Origin: Pirellulaceae bacterium
Lineage (GTDB): Bacteria; Planctomycetota; Planctomycetia; Pirellulales; Pirellulaceae
Assembly: GCA_022448315.1 (NCBI GenBank)
Contig: JAKVCA010000027.1
Location: 1-64,000, forward strand
Length of the DNA stretch: 64,000 bases
Direction: 5' to 3'
The notes below the pieces were generated by a model. It was not told the DNA's origin. It worked only from the letters and a program-made list of their open reading frames with translations, and ran no database searches. Position numbers and translations under genes: made by a program. Shown here piece by piece: positions 18,885 through 27,549 of this stretch. The number at the start of each line of letters is the position of its first letter. Position 1 is the stretch's first letter.

Positions 18885-19393
18885 GGCAGGCGGCCTCGAG
18901 TTGAAATTGCCAAAGCCGGGATGGACTGGGTTTTATCTGAGCAGTTCGAGTTGCGGCTCTCTCAAATTACCCAGACAAACTTTCTTAACTGACCTCCATT
19001 ATGCACACCTGTAAATTAACGTCTACAATTCGTACCAGTTCGTACGCCGCAATGGATCTCGGGGTTTGCTGGCAAAACCGAAGTTGGCACTGTCCCGTCT
19101 ATTTCCCTCACGCACTTGTCTCATTTTCCGAACAATCCATAGAGTCTCGCGTTTGAATTTTTGGGCGATTCGAGCCAGTTCAATGTCGCACGAGAAGATT
19201 CGGAGCAGGGTCCGAAGCATCTTGTTCGCATGAAGGGACTTACATCGACGCCCTTGGTCATCGTCCCGAACGACTTGAGTGGGGCCCGTTGGACCCGTTG
19301 CCGCAGCAACCTGCATTCAGTCACGGTCAGTATTTTGAGGTGAATTCACGGGTGCGAACATCGGTGGTCTCTGGAGCGAAGTGAGAAAACAAC
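18885..19393. other. divergent intergenic region
   Basis: About 509 bp between divergent genes. Short open frames exist on both strands but have no family resemblance. It should contain promoters for both neighbours, which could not be placed. Confidence 0.4.
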
Positions 19394-20377
19394 ATGAACG
19401 TCCCATTTGTCTGCCCACACTGTCAAAAGAGAACTTTGATTTCTGAGGAGTTCATCGGTCAGACTGGACCCTGTCTCCACTGTGGAAAAGTTGTTGAAGT
19501 CTCGCGCGAGAACTTGGATGGTTCATTGTCTCCAAGCCAAAGTGATGAGTGGTCTGTCGACGAAGCCTTTCGTGGAGACGACCGACGAAGATGGCTTGCC
19601 TTTTCAAAGCTGATCGGCGTCGCGGTGCTACTTGGTGTTCTGGGCGTGATCGGTGTGGGTGGGTTCCTTTGGGTCCTGTTGCCCCTCCTTGGACTGGATG
19701 CTGAAACTGCCCGTCGTCAACGGGTTGCCGAAAAGCTCAAAACGCTGGCGTCGGCCATGCAAGCGTACCATGACGATTATGGTCGGCTTCCACCTCCGGT
19801 GGTCTACGATTCCAACGGGAAGCCGATACAGAGTTGGAGGGCCCTGCTGATTCCTTACTTGGATAGGAAGGGTTCGACTGCGGAGAAGTCGAGTGCTCAA
19901 GGGAAAGCTGGCTACATGCTTGGGCAAACGACTATGGAGGGTTATCGTCTCGATGAACCTTGGGACAGCAATCACAACTCGCAGTATCATTCGGTCAATT
20001 TTCCTGCCTTTCAGTTGCCAGGAGAAGGTCTGACGGCCTCACTCAATCACACCGGGTTCATGGTGATCGTCGGCGTGGACACTCTATTTGACGACAATAA
20101 ACTTGGGACACCGCTCCAGTCCGCGACCGACGGACTTTCATCGACGCTGCTGATCGTGCAGGTTGAGGAAAGTGGGGTGCACTGGCTGGAGCCTGTCGAT
20201 CTCGACGCCTCGAAAATGTCGTATGTCATCAACGGCAAATTCCCCGGCACTGGGCTGAGTGATGAGGCAAACATTGGAGCTTGGGCGTTGACCGCTGACG
20301 GTGAGCCAAAGTTCTTGCCGAACTCCACTTCCTCCAGCCAGCTGAGAAGTATGGTGACCCGGTCGGCCGGCGACTGA
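19394..20377 (+). CDS. DUF1559 family protein with N-terminal zinc ribbon
   Basis: A 327-aa membrane-anchored protein. Residues 7-10 (CPHC) and 27-30 (CLHC) form a small zinc ribbon, followed by a transmembrane helix at about residues 68-95. The rest is the DUF1559 domain, a family strongly expanded in planctomycetes and related to type II secretion pseudopilins: a helix RQRVAEKLKTLASAMQAYHDDYG, then GRLPPP and SWRALLIPYLD. Most relatives start with a pilin-like prepilin peptide; this one has the zinc ribbon and a helix instead. The late segment SYVINGKFPG also recalls the family. Function is unknown; surface or periplasmic placement is inferred. Confidence 0.85.
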   Translation: MNVPFVCPHCQKRTLISEEFIGQTGPCLHCGKVVEVSRENLDGSLSPSQSDEWSVDEAFRGDDRRRWLAFSKLIGVAVLLGVLGVIGVGGFLWVLLPLLGLDAETARRQRVAEKLKTLASAMQAYHDDYGRLPPPVVYDSNGKPIQSWRALLIPYLDRKGSTAEKSSAQGKAGYMLGQTTMEGYRLDEPWDSNHNSQYHSVNFPAFQLPGEGLTASLNHTGFMVIVGVDTLFDDNKLGTPLQSATDGLSSTLLIVQVEESGVHWLEPVDLDASKMSYVINGKFPGTGLSDEANIGAWALTADGEPKFLPNSTSSSQLRSMVTRSAGD

Positions 20378-20402
20378 CGGGGCGTCAATTGATCGTTTGG
20401 AT

Positions 20403-20486
20403 GTGGCATGGCTGAAGGTCGTGATTCACGCGGTTTTACTCTTGGCCTTCACGGGTTGTGAATCGGGCTCAACGCACGCGATTTAA
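20403..20486 (+). CDS. possible mini-lipoprotein, 27 aa
   Basis: A very short frame starting with GTG 25 bp after the DUF1559 gene. It reads as a hydrophobic signal (VVIHAVLLLAFTG) ending in the lipobox LAFTGC, then only eight residues after the cysteine. This would make an entericidin-sized lipoprotein. In planctomycetes DUF1559 genes are often followed by a small lipoprotein gene, which supports it, but the frame could also be the decayed start of a longer one. There is no clear ribosome site, so confidence is low. Confidence 0.35.
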   Translation: MAWLKVVIHAVLLLAFTGCESGSTHAI

Positions 20487-20730
20487 ACCTCCCATGCTCC
20501 CCAGGATCCCTATTCGTTGGATTCAAGAATCGAGCTTCAGGATCCGATGACTAAAGTGGGTTTGTGTTTTCCGGCCGAACGGCAAGTTGGGTGTGGGGAG
20601 GCGTTTTCTCATGCATCGGTGGACCGAAAGGCCTATCTGACCGACTCTCGGCGGGGAGAGCAGATGGAGCAAACTCTCTCGACTTATCTCGAGGTTTCGA
20701 AACTGCCAAATTTATCTGAGGCTCGACACA
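20487..20730. other. intergenic spacer
   Basis: No gene or structure recognised. It includes the ribosome site TGAGG (20718-20722) of the following gene. Confidence 0.3.
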
Positions 20731-22692
20731 ATGCACCGCAGCAATATCATGCTCTCCATATGCGTTTTGTTGGGGCTTGGATCCTTGGGGTGGGCGCAGA
20801 CCCAAGATCCCTATTTCTCGGGGACTGAAAATGGTTCGCCGAACCCGCAGGCGACGGCAGGCAAAGTTCGTTCAGAGGGAGACAAGGCTTCCCAGACTCA
20901 ATTTCTTGCCAGACGGTCGTTTGAGATGCCCGTCATGCTGCATGATCAGCAAGCTCGCGAGATTCGACTCTATGTTTCCTCAAACGGTGGGCGCCAGTGG
21001 CAACTTTACAACCGGTTCCGCCCGGATGCGAAAAGCCTTCCTTTTAATTGTCGCAACGACGGAGAGTACTGGTTTTCTCTCTATACCATCAATCAGTCCA
21101 ACGCCGTTTATCCAATGCCAACCAACTTCGAGCCGATGTTGAAGTTGCGGATTGACACTCAGCGACCATTGCTTGAGGCCCAAGCCTATCCGGCAGAATC
21201 TGGTGGCTTGGCGGTACGCTGGAGAGCAACCGATTCTTATCTGAATCCGTCAACTGTCCGCATTGAATACCGCGCGAAAATATCTTCTGCTCGTGAGTTG
21301 CCATGGCGCGTCGCTGAACTCGTTCCGCCACCCGCTGAAGTGACCACTCGGTCCGAGGATTCTAAAGTTTTCTGGCCGGAGACCAATGCGCGTGCCCTTG
21401 AGGTGCGAATTTCCATACGGGATTGGGCGGGGAACGAGGTTGAGTCGACCCAGGAAGTTGCATTGCCGTTGATTGCCCAGTCTCCTTCGGGGCTTACCCC
21501 AGGGCTGGGGCAGTTTGGCACCCAGAATACGGTGGTCAGCCGAGAGCAGCTCGAAAAGACACCGGAGAAAATTGAGTGGAACTCACCCCCTGCGACACCC
21601 ACCCCAAGCACGCTGGATTCGTTGGCACAAAGGTCCCAATCAGGTGGACAATTCAAAGGGGGTACTCTCGGCGGGCAAGGTTTCAAACCTCAGGATAACT
21701 CGCGAAACTGGTCGACGACGGCACCGACAAGGCAGCAGAAAGTTCAGCCGGGCGAGATGGCGGGACGTCTGCCGCAGGACAGCAATCGCACACCGACCTA
21801 TATGGCTTCATCCACAGCGGGTGCTGCCAACTCTGTCGATGATTCGGAGTCCTCATTCAATTCGCCGAACGGGGAAATTTTCACCGGCGCCGAAAAAGCG
21901 TCCCAATTTGAAGAGGAACTTCCTCCACCCTTGACTCAGGCTCCCATGGAATCGGTCGATGGGCTTTCTCGCTCTAAGGATTCCCGTTTTGGCGGTGGGG
22001 TTTCCAATTCCCCAGCCTCTGAATCCATTGCCGTCCTCGAAGATACCCCCGGGATTCCGACGGGCGAAGTGGCTCGCTTGACTCAGAATAAGCGTTTTCG
22101 ATTGAGCTACGAAGTGGAATCTGCGGGACCGAAAGGCGTCGCGAAGGTGCAGCTGTGGATGACGCGAGATGCGGGGCAAACCTGGAAACTGTGGGGGGAA
22201 GACCCCGACTGCAAGAGTCCCATCGCGGTTCAGGTACCGAGCGAAGGTGTCTACGGCTTTCGACTGGTGATTACGGCGATGAATGGTCTGTCAGGAGATG
22301 TTCCACAATCCGGTGATCTTGCCGATATGTGGATTGAAGTCGACCAGACTTCTCCCGAGGGTGAGCTGTTATCCGCACCTTACGGTGATGATGTCACTCA
22401 GGGGTCCCTTGTGATTCGGTGGCAAGCCAGTGATCGTAACCTTGGACGGCGGCCTATTTCCCTCTACGTGAGTGAGTCGCCTTCAGGTCCTTGGGATGTC
22501 CTCAGCGCAGGGTTGCCCAACACCGGACAGTACGATTGGCAGATCGTTCCCTCTTTGCCCAAGCGTGTCTTTCTACGCTTGGAGGTTAAAGACCGCGCGG
22601 GGAACATCCATTTCAACCAACTGCCCCGTGCTGTCGACCTCTCTGCTCTAAGCCCTCGAGGGACGCTTCGGGGACTTGAGCTCAACGACTGA
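20731..22692 (+). CDS. large secreted protein with two repeated beta-rich domains, unknown function
   Basis: This 653-aa protein begins with a signal peptide (hydrophobic MLSICVLLGLGSLGWAQ) and is exported. A similar unit occurs twice: once near residues 65-220 (FEMPVMLHD..., LYVSSNGGRQWQLY, NDGEYWFSLYTIN, IDTQRPLLEA, VRWRATD) and again near residues 450-640 (FRLSYEVES..., LWMTRDAGQTWKLW, GVYGFRLVITAMN, VDQTSPEGEL, IRWQASD). The repeats are separated by about 200 Pro/Ser/Gln-rich residues that look disordered. The units resemble fibronectin- or Ig-like folds and may bind cell-surface components, but no named family is recognised. A TGAGG ribosome site lies eight bases before the ATG at 20731. 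Confidence 0.8.
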   Translation: MHRSNIMLSICVLLGLGSLGWAQTQDPYFSGTENGSPNPQATAGKVRSEGDKASQTQFLARRSFEMPVMLHDQQAREIRLYVSSNGGRQWQLYNRFRPDAKSLPFNCRNDGEYWFSLYTINQSNAVYPMPTNFEPMLKLRIDTQRPLLEAQAYPAESGGLAVRWRATDSYLNPSTVRIEYRAKISSARELPWRVAELVPPPAEVTTRSEDSKVFWPETNARALEVRISIRDWAGNEVESTQEVALPLIAQSPSGLTPGLGQFGTQNTVVSREQLEKTPEKIEWNSPPATPTPSTLDSLAQRSQSGGQFKGGTLGGQGFKPQDNSRNWSTTAPTRQQKVQPGEMAGRLPQDSNRTPTYMASSTAGAANSVDDSESSFNSPNGEIFTGAEKASQFEEELPPPLTQAPMESVDGLSRSKDSRFGGGVSNSPASESIAVLEDTPGIPTGEVARLTQNKRFRLSYEVESAGPKGVAKVQLWMTRDAGQTWKLWGEDPDCKSPIAVQVPSEGVYGFRLVITAMNGLSGDVPQSGDLADMWIEVDQTSPEGELLSAPYGDDVTQGSLVIRWQASDRNLGRRPISLYVSESPSGPWDVLSAGLPNTGQYDWQIVPSLPKRVFLRLEVKDRAGNIHFNQLPRAVDLSALSPRGTLRGLELND

Positions 22693-23049
22693 GCGAATAA
22701 CCGCCCGCCTCGAGTGAGCCTTGGGCAGTCCCTAAGGACGGTGGTCAAGATTTTACCCTCGGGCACACGTTGACATTGACACGTTGACATTGACGCAAGG
22801 ATGATCCATTAAAGGACTCCGCAAGTAACTCATGCTGATGGGTCGTCGTGTTTCGAGCGATTCTTATTCCAGCCGCCGGATTTCATCGATTCTTGAGAGT
22901 GACTCGCTTTCCATCGCGCGGTGGGGCAAAATGAAATACTGCCGCGTGGCAAGCTCTGGGTTGCCGTTTGGCCAACTCGAGGACAACTTCTTCATACATG
23001 AGATTTAACGCCCGGAAGCAATGATCTCGGCAAGCAGATAGCGGTTGCG
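22693..23049. other. intergenic region before holA
   Basis: No gene recognised. It carries a 14-bp tandem repeat (listed separately) and presumably the holA promoter. Confidence 0.4.
22765..22792 (+). repeat. 14-bp direct repeat, two copies
   Basis: The unit ACACGTTGACATTG occurs at 22765-22778 and 22779-22792 and starts a third time (AC). Each copy contains TTGACA, a sigma-70 -35-like hexamer. Confidence 0.8.
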
Positions 23050-24129
23050 ATGCCTACGTTGCATGCATTTGATTCCCTGTCCCAGTCGCTTGACTGGCAA
23101 AACGAATCGACCATCGTGTTGTTTGGTGATGACTCGTTTTTGAAGCAACGAGTTCTGGGGATGCTCACCGAGGACTATGAGTCGAAGGTTGGATTTCCTG
23201 CCACCGTGTTTGATGGCAATGTTGTGGAGTGGCGGGACGTGAGCGATGAGGTTGCCACCGTTTCACTTTTCGGTGGGGACGCTCGTCGTGTAGCCGTTGT
23301 CGACAACGCCGACCGCATGATCACGCAGTACCGCGATCGATTGGAGTCGTATGTCACGCAAGAATCCACGACGGGATGTCTCGTGCTCTTGGTTAATCGT
23401 TGGCAAGCCAATACGCGACTTTATAAATCGGTCGATCGGGTTGGGTTGCAAATTGAATGCAGGGCGCCACTGGCGGCTCGGAAAAAAGAGCTGGATGAAC
23501 CTAGGATCGTAAAGTGGATGATGGCTTGGGCGAAGCAGCAGCATCAATGCGAGATTGACAAGGCCGCGGCAGAGGAGTTGTTAGGGCTCGTTGGTTCTTC
23601 ACTGGGAATGTTGGATCAGGATCTTGCCAAACTTTCGTTGTTTGTGGAGCCAGGCGAAGTCATTGACGTTGCCAAGATCCAAAGCGTTGTTGGAGGCTGG
23701 CGACAAAAAACGGCATGGGAAATTCTGGACGCCGGAATGGATGGCGATGTCGCAGGTGCGGTTTCCCAGCTGGACCATTTGCTGCAGGCAGGAGAGGCCG
23801 CGCCGGCAATCTTCGCTCAGCTCAGCTGGGCCCTTCGAAGATTTGCCCAAGTCACCGATCAATACCTCCGTGACCTTCGCAATCGGCAGAAGGTCAACCT
23901 GCCCGCGATCTTCAAAGCCTGTGGGTTCAGGGACTGGCCTGCAGGCAGTCTCAAGCGGAACGAGCAGAGACTGATTCGATTGGGGCGGGAACGCGCGGCC
24001 CAGTTGCACCGATGGCTGCTGGAAACGGATCTCGCGCTGAAGAGTTCCCACTCATCCCCTGACCGTGCTCGCTACGCACTCGAGTTTCTTTTTATGCGCA
24101 TGAATCGCGAGTCGAAGGCACCGAAATGA
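23050..24129 (+). CDS. holA: DNA polymerase III subunit delta
   Basis: The delta subunit of the clamp loader opens the beta sliding clamp so that it can be placed on primed DNA. The 359-aa protein fits the family: an N-terminal region with VLFGDDSFLKQRVLGML (the clamp-contact helix in delta), then domain I with VVDNADRM and CLVLLVN, a domain II helix with LGMLDQDLAKLSLF, and a C-terminal helical collar starting at WEILDAG and ending with ALKSSHSSPDRARYALEFLF. The family is divergent, but this pattern and length are characteristic. It stands alone on the plus strand with a large gap before it and 186 bp after it. A weak ribosome site precedes ATG 23050. Confidence 0.85.
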   Translation: MPTLHAFDSLSQSLDWQNESTIVLFGDDSFLKQRVLGMLTEDYESKVGFPATVFDGNVVEWRDVSDEVATVSLFGGDARRVAVVDNADRMITQYRDRLESYVTQESTTGCLVLLVNRWQANTRLYKSVDRVGLQIECRAPLAARKKELDEPRIVKWMMAWAKQQHQCEIDKAAAEELLGLVGSSLGMLDQDLAKLSLFVEPGEVIDVAKIQSVVGGWRQKTAWEILDAGMDGDVAGAVSQLDHLLQAGEAAPAIFAQLSWALRRFAQVTDQYLRDLRNRQKVNLPAIFKACGFRDWPAGSLKRNEQRLIRLGRERAAQLHRWLLETDLALKSSHSSPDRARYALEFLFMRMNRESKAPK

Positions 24130-24315
24130 CTTCGCCGTTCATTCAGTGTCTGTTAATGAATCAACCGCGCCGAGAGGTTGGGTCTTTTGGGTGTCAAGGG
24201 TAAGCCCACGTGGGATTGGTGATAGAAAATTGGCCAAGTGACGGCGTGACGGTTATGCTGTTGCAGACATTTGGTCATCGGAGATGTCACACTCAATCCG
24301 CCGAGAGGTTTGCCA

Positions 24316-26556
24316 ATGTTCCATCGTTGTTCAGGGATCCGTCGTTGTTCCGGGATCCAGCGTGCACGAGCGACTGCAGGCACCTGTCTGGCACTATGCT
24401 TGTTGATATTTCAGTCAGCTCGCGTCGCATCGGCTCAGGCTCCTCGCGTTCTTCCATTGGGGGAACTTCCAGCTGATAGCCGACTGCAACCTTTGAAAGA
24501 CCTCAACGGTTACTTTCCATTTAAGCCCCCTTCAACGTTGGAGGCATGGGAGGCACGACGGGCCCTTGTCAAAAGCCAATTATTGGTCGCGACGGGACTG
24601 TGGCCGATGCCCAAGGCGACGCCGCTGAATCCGGTGGTGCACGGCAAAGTGGATCTTGGGGACTACACGGTTGAGAGGGTTTACTTTGAGAGTATGCCCG
24701 GGTTCTATGTCACCGGCAGTTTGTATCGACCGACCGAGAGCCGAGGTAAGACAGCCGGTATCTTGTGCCCTCATGGTCATTGGGAGAACGGTCGATTTTA
24801 CGATTGTGGTGAGGAAGAGGTCGAACGACAGATCGGCATTGACGCCGAGGCCTTTCCAGAGGGAGGCCGCAGTCCGTTGCAAAGTCGGTGTGTGCAACTC
24901 GCGCGAATGGGCGCAGTCGTGTTTCACTACGACATGATCGGGTATGCGGATAGTCAGCAGATTTCCCATGATGTGGCGCATCGGTTTACGAAGCAGCGTT
25001 CGGAAATGAACCAAGAGAGTCGATGGGGCTTGTTCAGCCCGCAGGCGGAATCTCATTTGCAATCGGTAATGGGGCTGCAGACCTATAACTCCATACGTGC
25101 CCTCGATTTTTTGGAGACCTTGCCTGACGTCGATCCCAACCGTCTTGCAGTGACCGGTGCGAGTGGTGGTGGCACACAGACATTCATGTTGGCGGCCTTG
25201 GATTCACGCATTAAAACCGCTTTCCCAGCCGTGATGGTCTCTACTGCCATGCAGGGTGGATGTACGTGCGAAAATTCCAGTCTGCTGCGAATCGATACCG
25301 GGAACGTTGAGATCGCCGCCCTGTTTGCGCCAAAACCACTCGGTGTGACCGCTGCCAACGATTGGACGAAGGAGATGGAGACCAAAGGCTTTCCTCAATT
25401 GAAAGCTGTTTACCAGCTTTACGACGCGGCGGAAAAAGTCAGCCTGACATCAAGAGTTGAGTTTGGCCACAATTACAATCAGGTTGGTCGTGACGCGATG
25501 TACCACATCTTTCAGCCGGTGCTTGGGCTCGCCAGTAATTTTGACGAAAAGGATTATCGGCGTTTGTCAAAAGAGGAAATGACGGTATGGGACGCTGACC
25601 ATCCCGCGCCTCTTGCAGGCGAAGAATTTGAGCGGGACTTGCTGGAGTGGTGGCATCGGGAGACCCAAAACCAGCTTGAGCAACTCATTCCAGATAACCA
25701 GGGAGCCTTGAAAGATTATCGGGCCGTCCTTGACGACGGAGTCCGAGCCGTAGTGGGGCGCGAGTTTCCAGAGTCGGGGGAAACGCTCTGGGAACTGGTT
25801 GAAAAAGTCGATCGAGGGGACAGCTTGCAGATGACGGGTTGGATCAGGAATGTTGAACATGATGAGACGTTGCCAGTCGTTTTTTTGTATCCCAAAGTGT
25901 GGAATGGCAAAGTGGTGATCTGGCTCGACGGTCGCGGCAAAAATGGACTCTATGACGAGGACGGAAAGCCCAAGGCGGCGGTGGCTCGACTCGTAAGTGC
26001 GGGGGTAGCGGTTGTCGGGGCAGACCTTTTGATGCAGGGCGAGTTCCTCAAGGAATCAGAAAATGCTGGTAAGACGCGTCGGGTAGCAAATCCACGCGAG
26101 GCGGCAGCCTACACCTTTGGCTACAATCACTCGCTCGCTGCACAACGTGTCCATGATGTGCTGACTCTTGCAGGAATGATTGCGAGGGACGAAAGTCACG
26201 AAGTCGAGTTCCTCGCAATCTTGGGAACTCACGGGGCAGGTGCCGCTTTGGCCACTGCGGCGCCTCTGATTTCGGAGCATGTTGACCTTATCGGCGTCGA
26301 TACCGAGGGCTTTCGATACGGCAACGTCAAGGATCTGCATGATCCGAGCTTCCTGCCCGGTGGGGCACGATACTTTGATTTGCCGGGCTTTATTTCCCTC
26401 GCGACCCAGTCTCGACTTGTTCTTGCCGGGGAAGGGGAGACGTTGCCCAGACCGATAGGTCAGTGTTTTAAAGCGGCGGGTAAGTTGCAGTCCATCGAGT
26501 GTGTATCGGAGGAGAATCTGGTTTCCGAGTTTTCCTCCACGGTGATCGAACAGTAG
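24316..26556 (+). CDS. secreted two-domain alpha/beta hydrolase (acetyl xylan esterase-like)
   Basis: A 746-aa exported hydrolase. The start at 24316 puts a signal peptide first (about residues 1-36, LALCLLIFQSARVASAQ); the upstream in-frame ATG at 24271 would only add a hydrophilic stretch. The N-terminal domain (about 40-420) carries the oxyanion-type segment CPHGHWENGR, the nucleophile S283 in VTGASGGGTQTF and a late histidine in FGHNYNQ. The C-terminal half contains a second, degenerate hydrolase-like domain with GTHGAGAALATA in place of the nucleophile elbow. It resembles the carbohydrate esterases common in planctomycetes, and a paralogue lies at 55319-57376. Likely substrates are acetylated or methyl-esterified polysaccharides, but this is inferred. 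Confidence 0.8.
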   Translation: MFHRCSGIRRCSGIQRARATAGTCLALCLLIFQSARVASAQAPRVLPLGELPADSRLQPLKDLNGYFPFKPPSTLEAWEARRALVKSQLLVATGLWPMPKATPLNPVVHGKVDLGDYTVERVYFESMPGFYVTGSLYRPTESRGKTAGILCPHGHWENGRFYDCGEEEVERQIGIDAEAFPEGGRSPLQSRCVQLARMGAVVFHYDMIGYADSQQISHDVAHRFTKQRSEMNQESRWGLFSPQAESHLQSVMGLQTYNSIRALDFLETLPDVDPNRLAVTGASGGGTQTFMLAALDSRIKTAFPAVMVSTAMQGGCTCENSSLLRIDTGNVEIAALFAPKPLGVTAANDWTKEMETKGFPQLKAVYQLYDAAEKVSLTSRVEFGHNYNQVGRDAMYHIFQPVLGLASNFDEKDYRRLSKEEMTVWDADHPAPLAGEEFERDLLEWWHRETQNQLEQLIPDNQGALKDYRAVLDDGVRAVVGREFPESGETLWELVEKVDRGDSLQMTGWIRNVEHDETLPVVFLYPKVWNGKVVIWLDGRGKNGLYDEDGKPKAAVARLVSAGVAVVGADLLMQGEFLKESENAGKTRRVANPREAAAYTFGYNHSLAAQRVHDVLTLAGMIARDESHEVEFLAILGTHGAGAALATAAPLISEHVDLIGVDTEGFRYGNVKDLHDPSFLPGGARYFDLPGFISLATQSRLVLAGEGETLPRPIGQCFKAAGKLQSIECVSEENLVSEFSSTVIEQ
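24324..24358 (+). repeat. 18-bp direct repeat in the signal-peptide coding region
   Basis: TCGTTGTTCAGGGATCC (24324-24340) and TCGTTGTTCCGGGATCC (24342-24358) differ at one base. The repeat doubles the hexapeptide RCSGI(R/Q) in the positively charged part of the signal peptide. Confidence 0.8.
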
Positions 26557-26625
26557 GCCGTTGAGATAAGTACCCATTTTTAATTGTCACAAAGAGTGTT
26601 TCATCAGGATTTGAAAGTAGGTTTG

Positions 26626-27159
26626 ATGTCTGTCCCTATCCTTTCCGGTACTCGGCTGAAATTGCGTTCTTTGTTGCCGGCTGATCTGGATTTCGTGCAT
26701 TCGATGCTGTCGGATCCCGAGATGATGAAGCACTATCCGAAATGCTATTCACGTGATGAAGCGAAAACCTGGATTGAGCAAAATCAGCAACGATATGAGT
26801 CTGACGGGTGTGGTTTTTGGATCGCGGAACTTCCGGATGGCACGCCCGTAGGGCAAATGGGCCTCTTGATGCAGCATGTCGAGGGCTTTGTTGAACCCGA
26901 AGTTGCCTACCTGGTGAGTCGAGAATACTGGCGGCAAGGCTACGCCAAAGAAATGGCGTTGGCGATCCGTGATTGGGCCATGGATGAATTGGGCCACGCG
27001 CAAGTCATTTCATTGATCCGACCTTCAAACCTGCCAAGCCAAGGTGTTGCCCGATCGATTGGCATGACGCCTTGGAAGGTGACGCGTTACAAAGGATTGG
27101 AACATCTGGTGTTGCGGATTCGCCGAGTCGATCGCGAAAAGACGAATGATTCAGTTTGA
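26626..27159 (+). CDS. GNAT family N-acetyltransferase
   Basis: A 177-aa protein of the RimJ/RimL-like acetyltransferase group, which moves an acetyl group from acetyl-CoA to an amine. The pattern fits: TRLKLRSLLPADLDFVHSML at the start, then VGQMGLLMQ, and the acetyl-CoA-binding motif YWRQGYAKEMALAIRDWA (R/Q-x-x-G-x-A). The later segment SNLPSQGVARSIGM matches the N...S...A...GM signature of this group. ATG 26626 is preferred over the in-frame TTG at 26584, since homology begins right after it. The substrate cannot be told. It is 69 bp downstream of the esterase gene, on the same strand. Confidence 0.88.
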   Translation: MSVPILSGTRLKLRSLLPADLDFVHSMLSDPEMMKHYPKCYSRDEAKTWIEQNQQRYESDGCGFWIAELPDGTPVGQMGLLMQHVEGFVEPEVAYLVSREYWRQGYAKEMALAIRDWAMDELGHAQVISLIRPSNLPSQGVARSIGMTPWKVTRYKGLEHLVLRIRRVDREKTNDSV

Positions 27160-27549
27160 GGCGCTGTCGGATAGCACGCGGGTCGACCTTCTCGTGCTCT
27201 CGAGTCGGTGTAAAACCGGATGGATGTGAGATCCATCACGGATTTGAAGGTCCGGGGGTGATGCATGGCCAAAAGACAGAATGTTCGGCGGTCGTTGGTG
27301 AGGACCTTTCATTTTGCTGCCCATCAGGACGGCGAGATGATTCTGGTTTCGTTAACGCCCCGTTTTGTTTGAGATTTTATCAAAGTTCAACAAACTCAAT
27401 AATTTTTGTCCTGCACAGGATGATATTCGAAACCTGAACGCCATGGGTGAGTTCAGTTCAACTGAAAATTTGGGATCGTTAGGATCAAATAGCGAAAGCG
27501 GCATGCTCTCTGGCAGGTTTTGAGAGCAGATTTACGGAGGTTTACGTTC
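27160..27549. other. intergenic region before the CotH gene
   Basis: About 390 bp without a recognised gene. It ends with the GGAGG ribosome site at 27536-27540, nine bases before the next start. Confidence 0.4.

Noticed and set aside
19023-19316. 97-aa minus-strand open frame in the intergenic gap
   Set aside because: No ribosome site, no recognised family and unusual composition; more likely chance.
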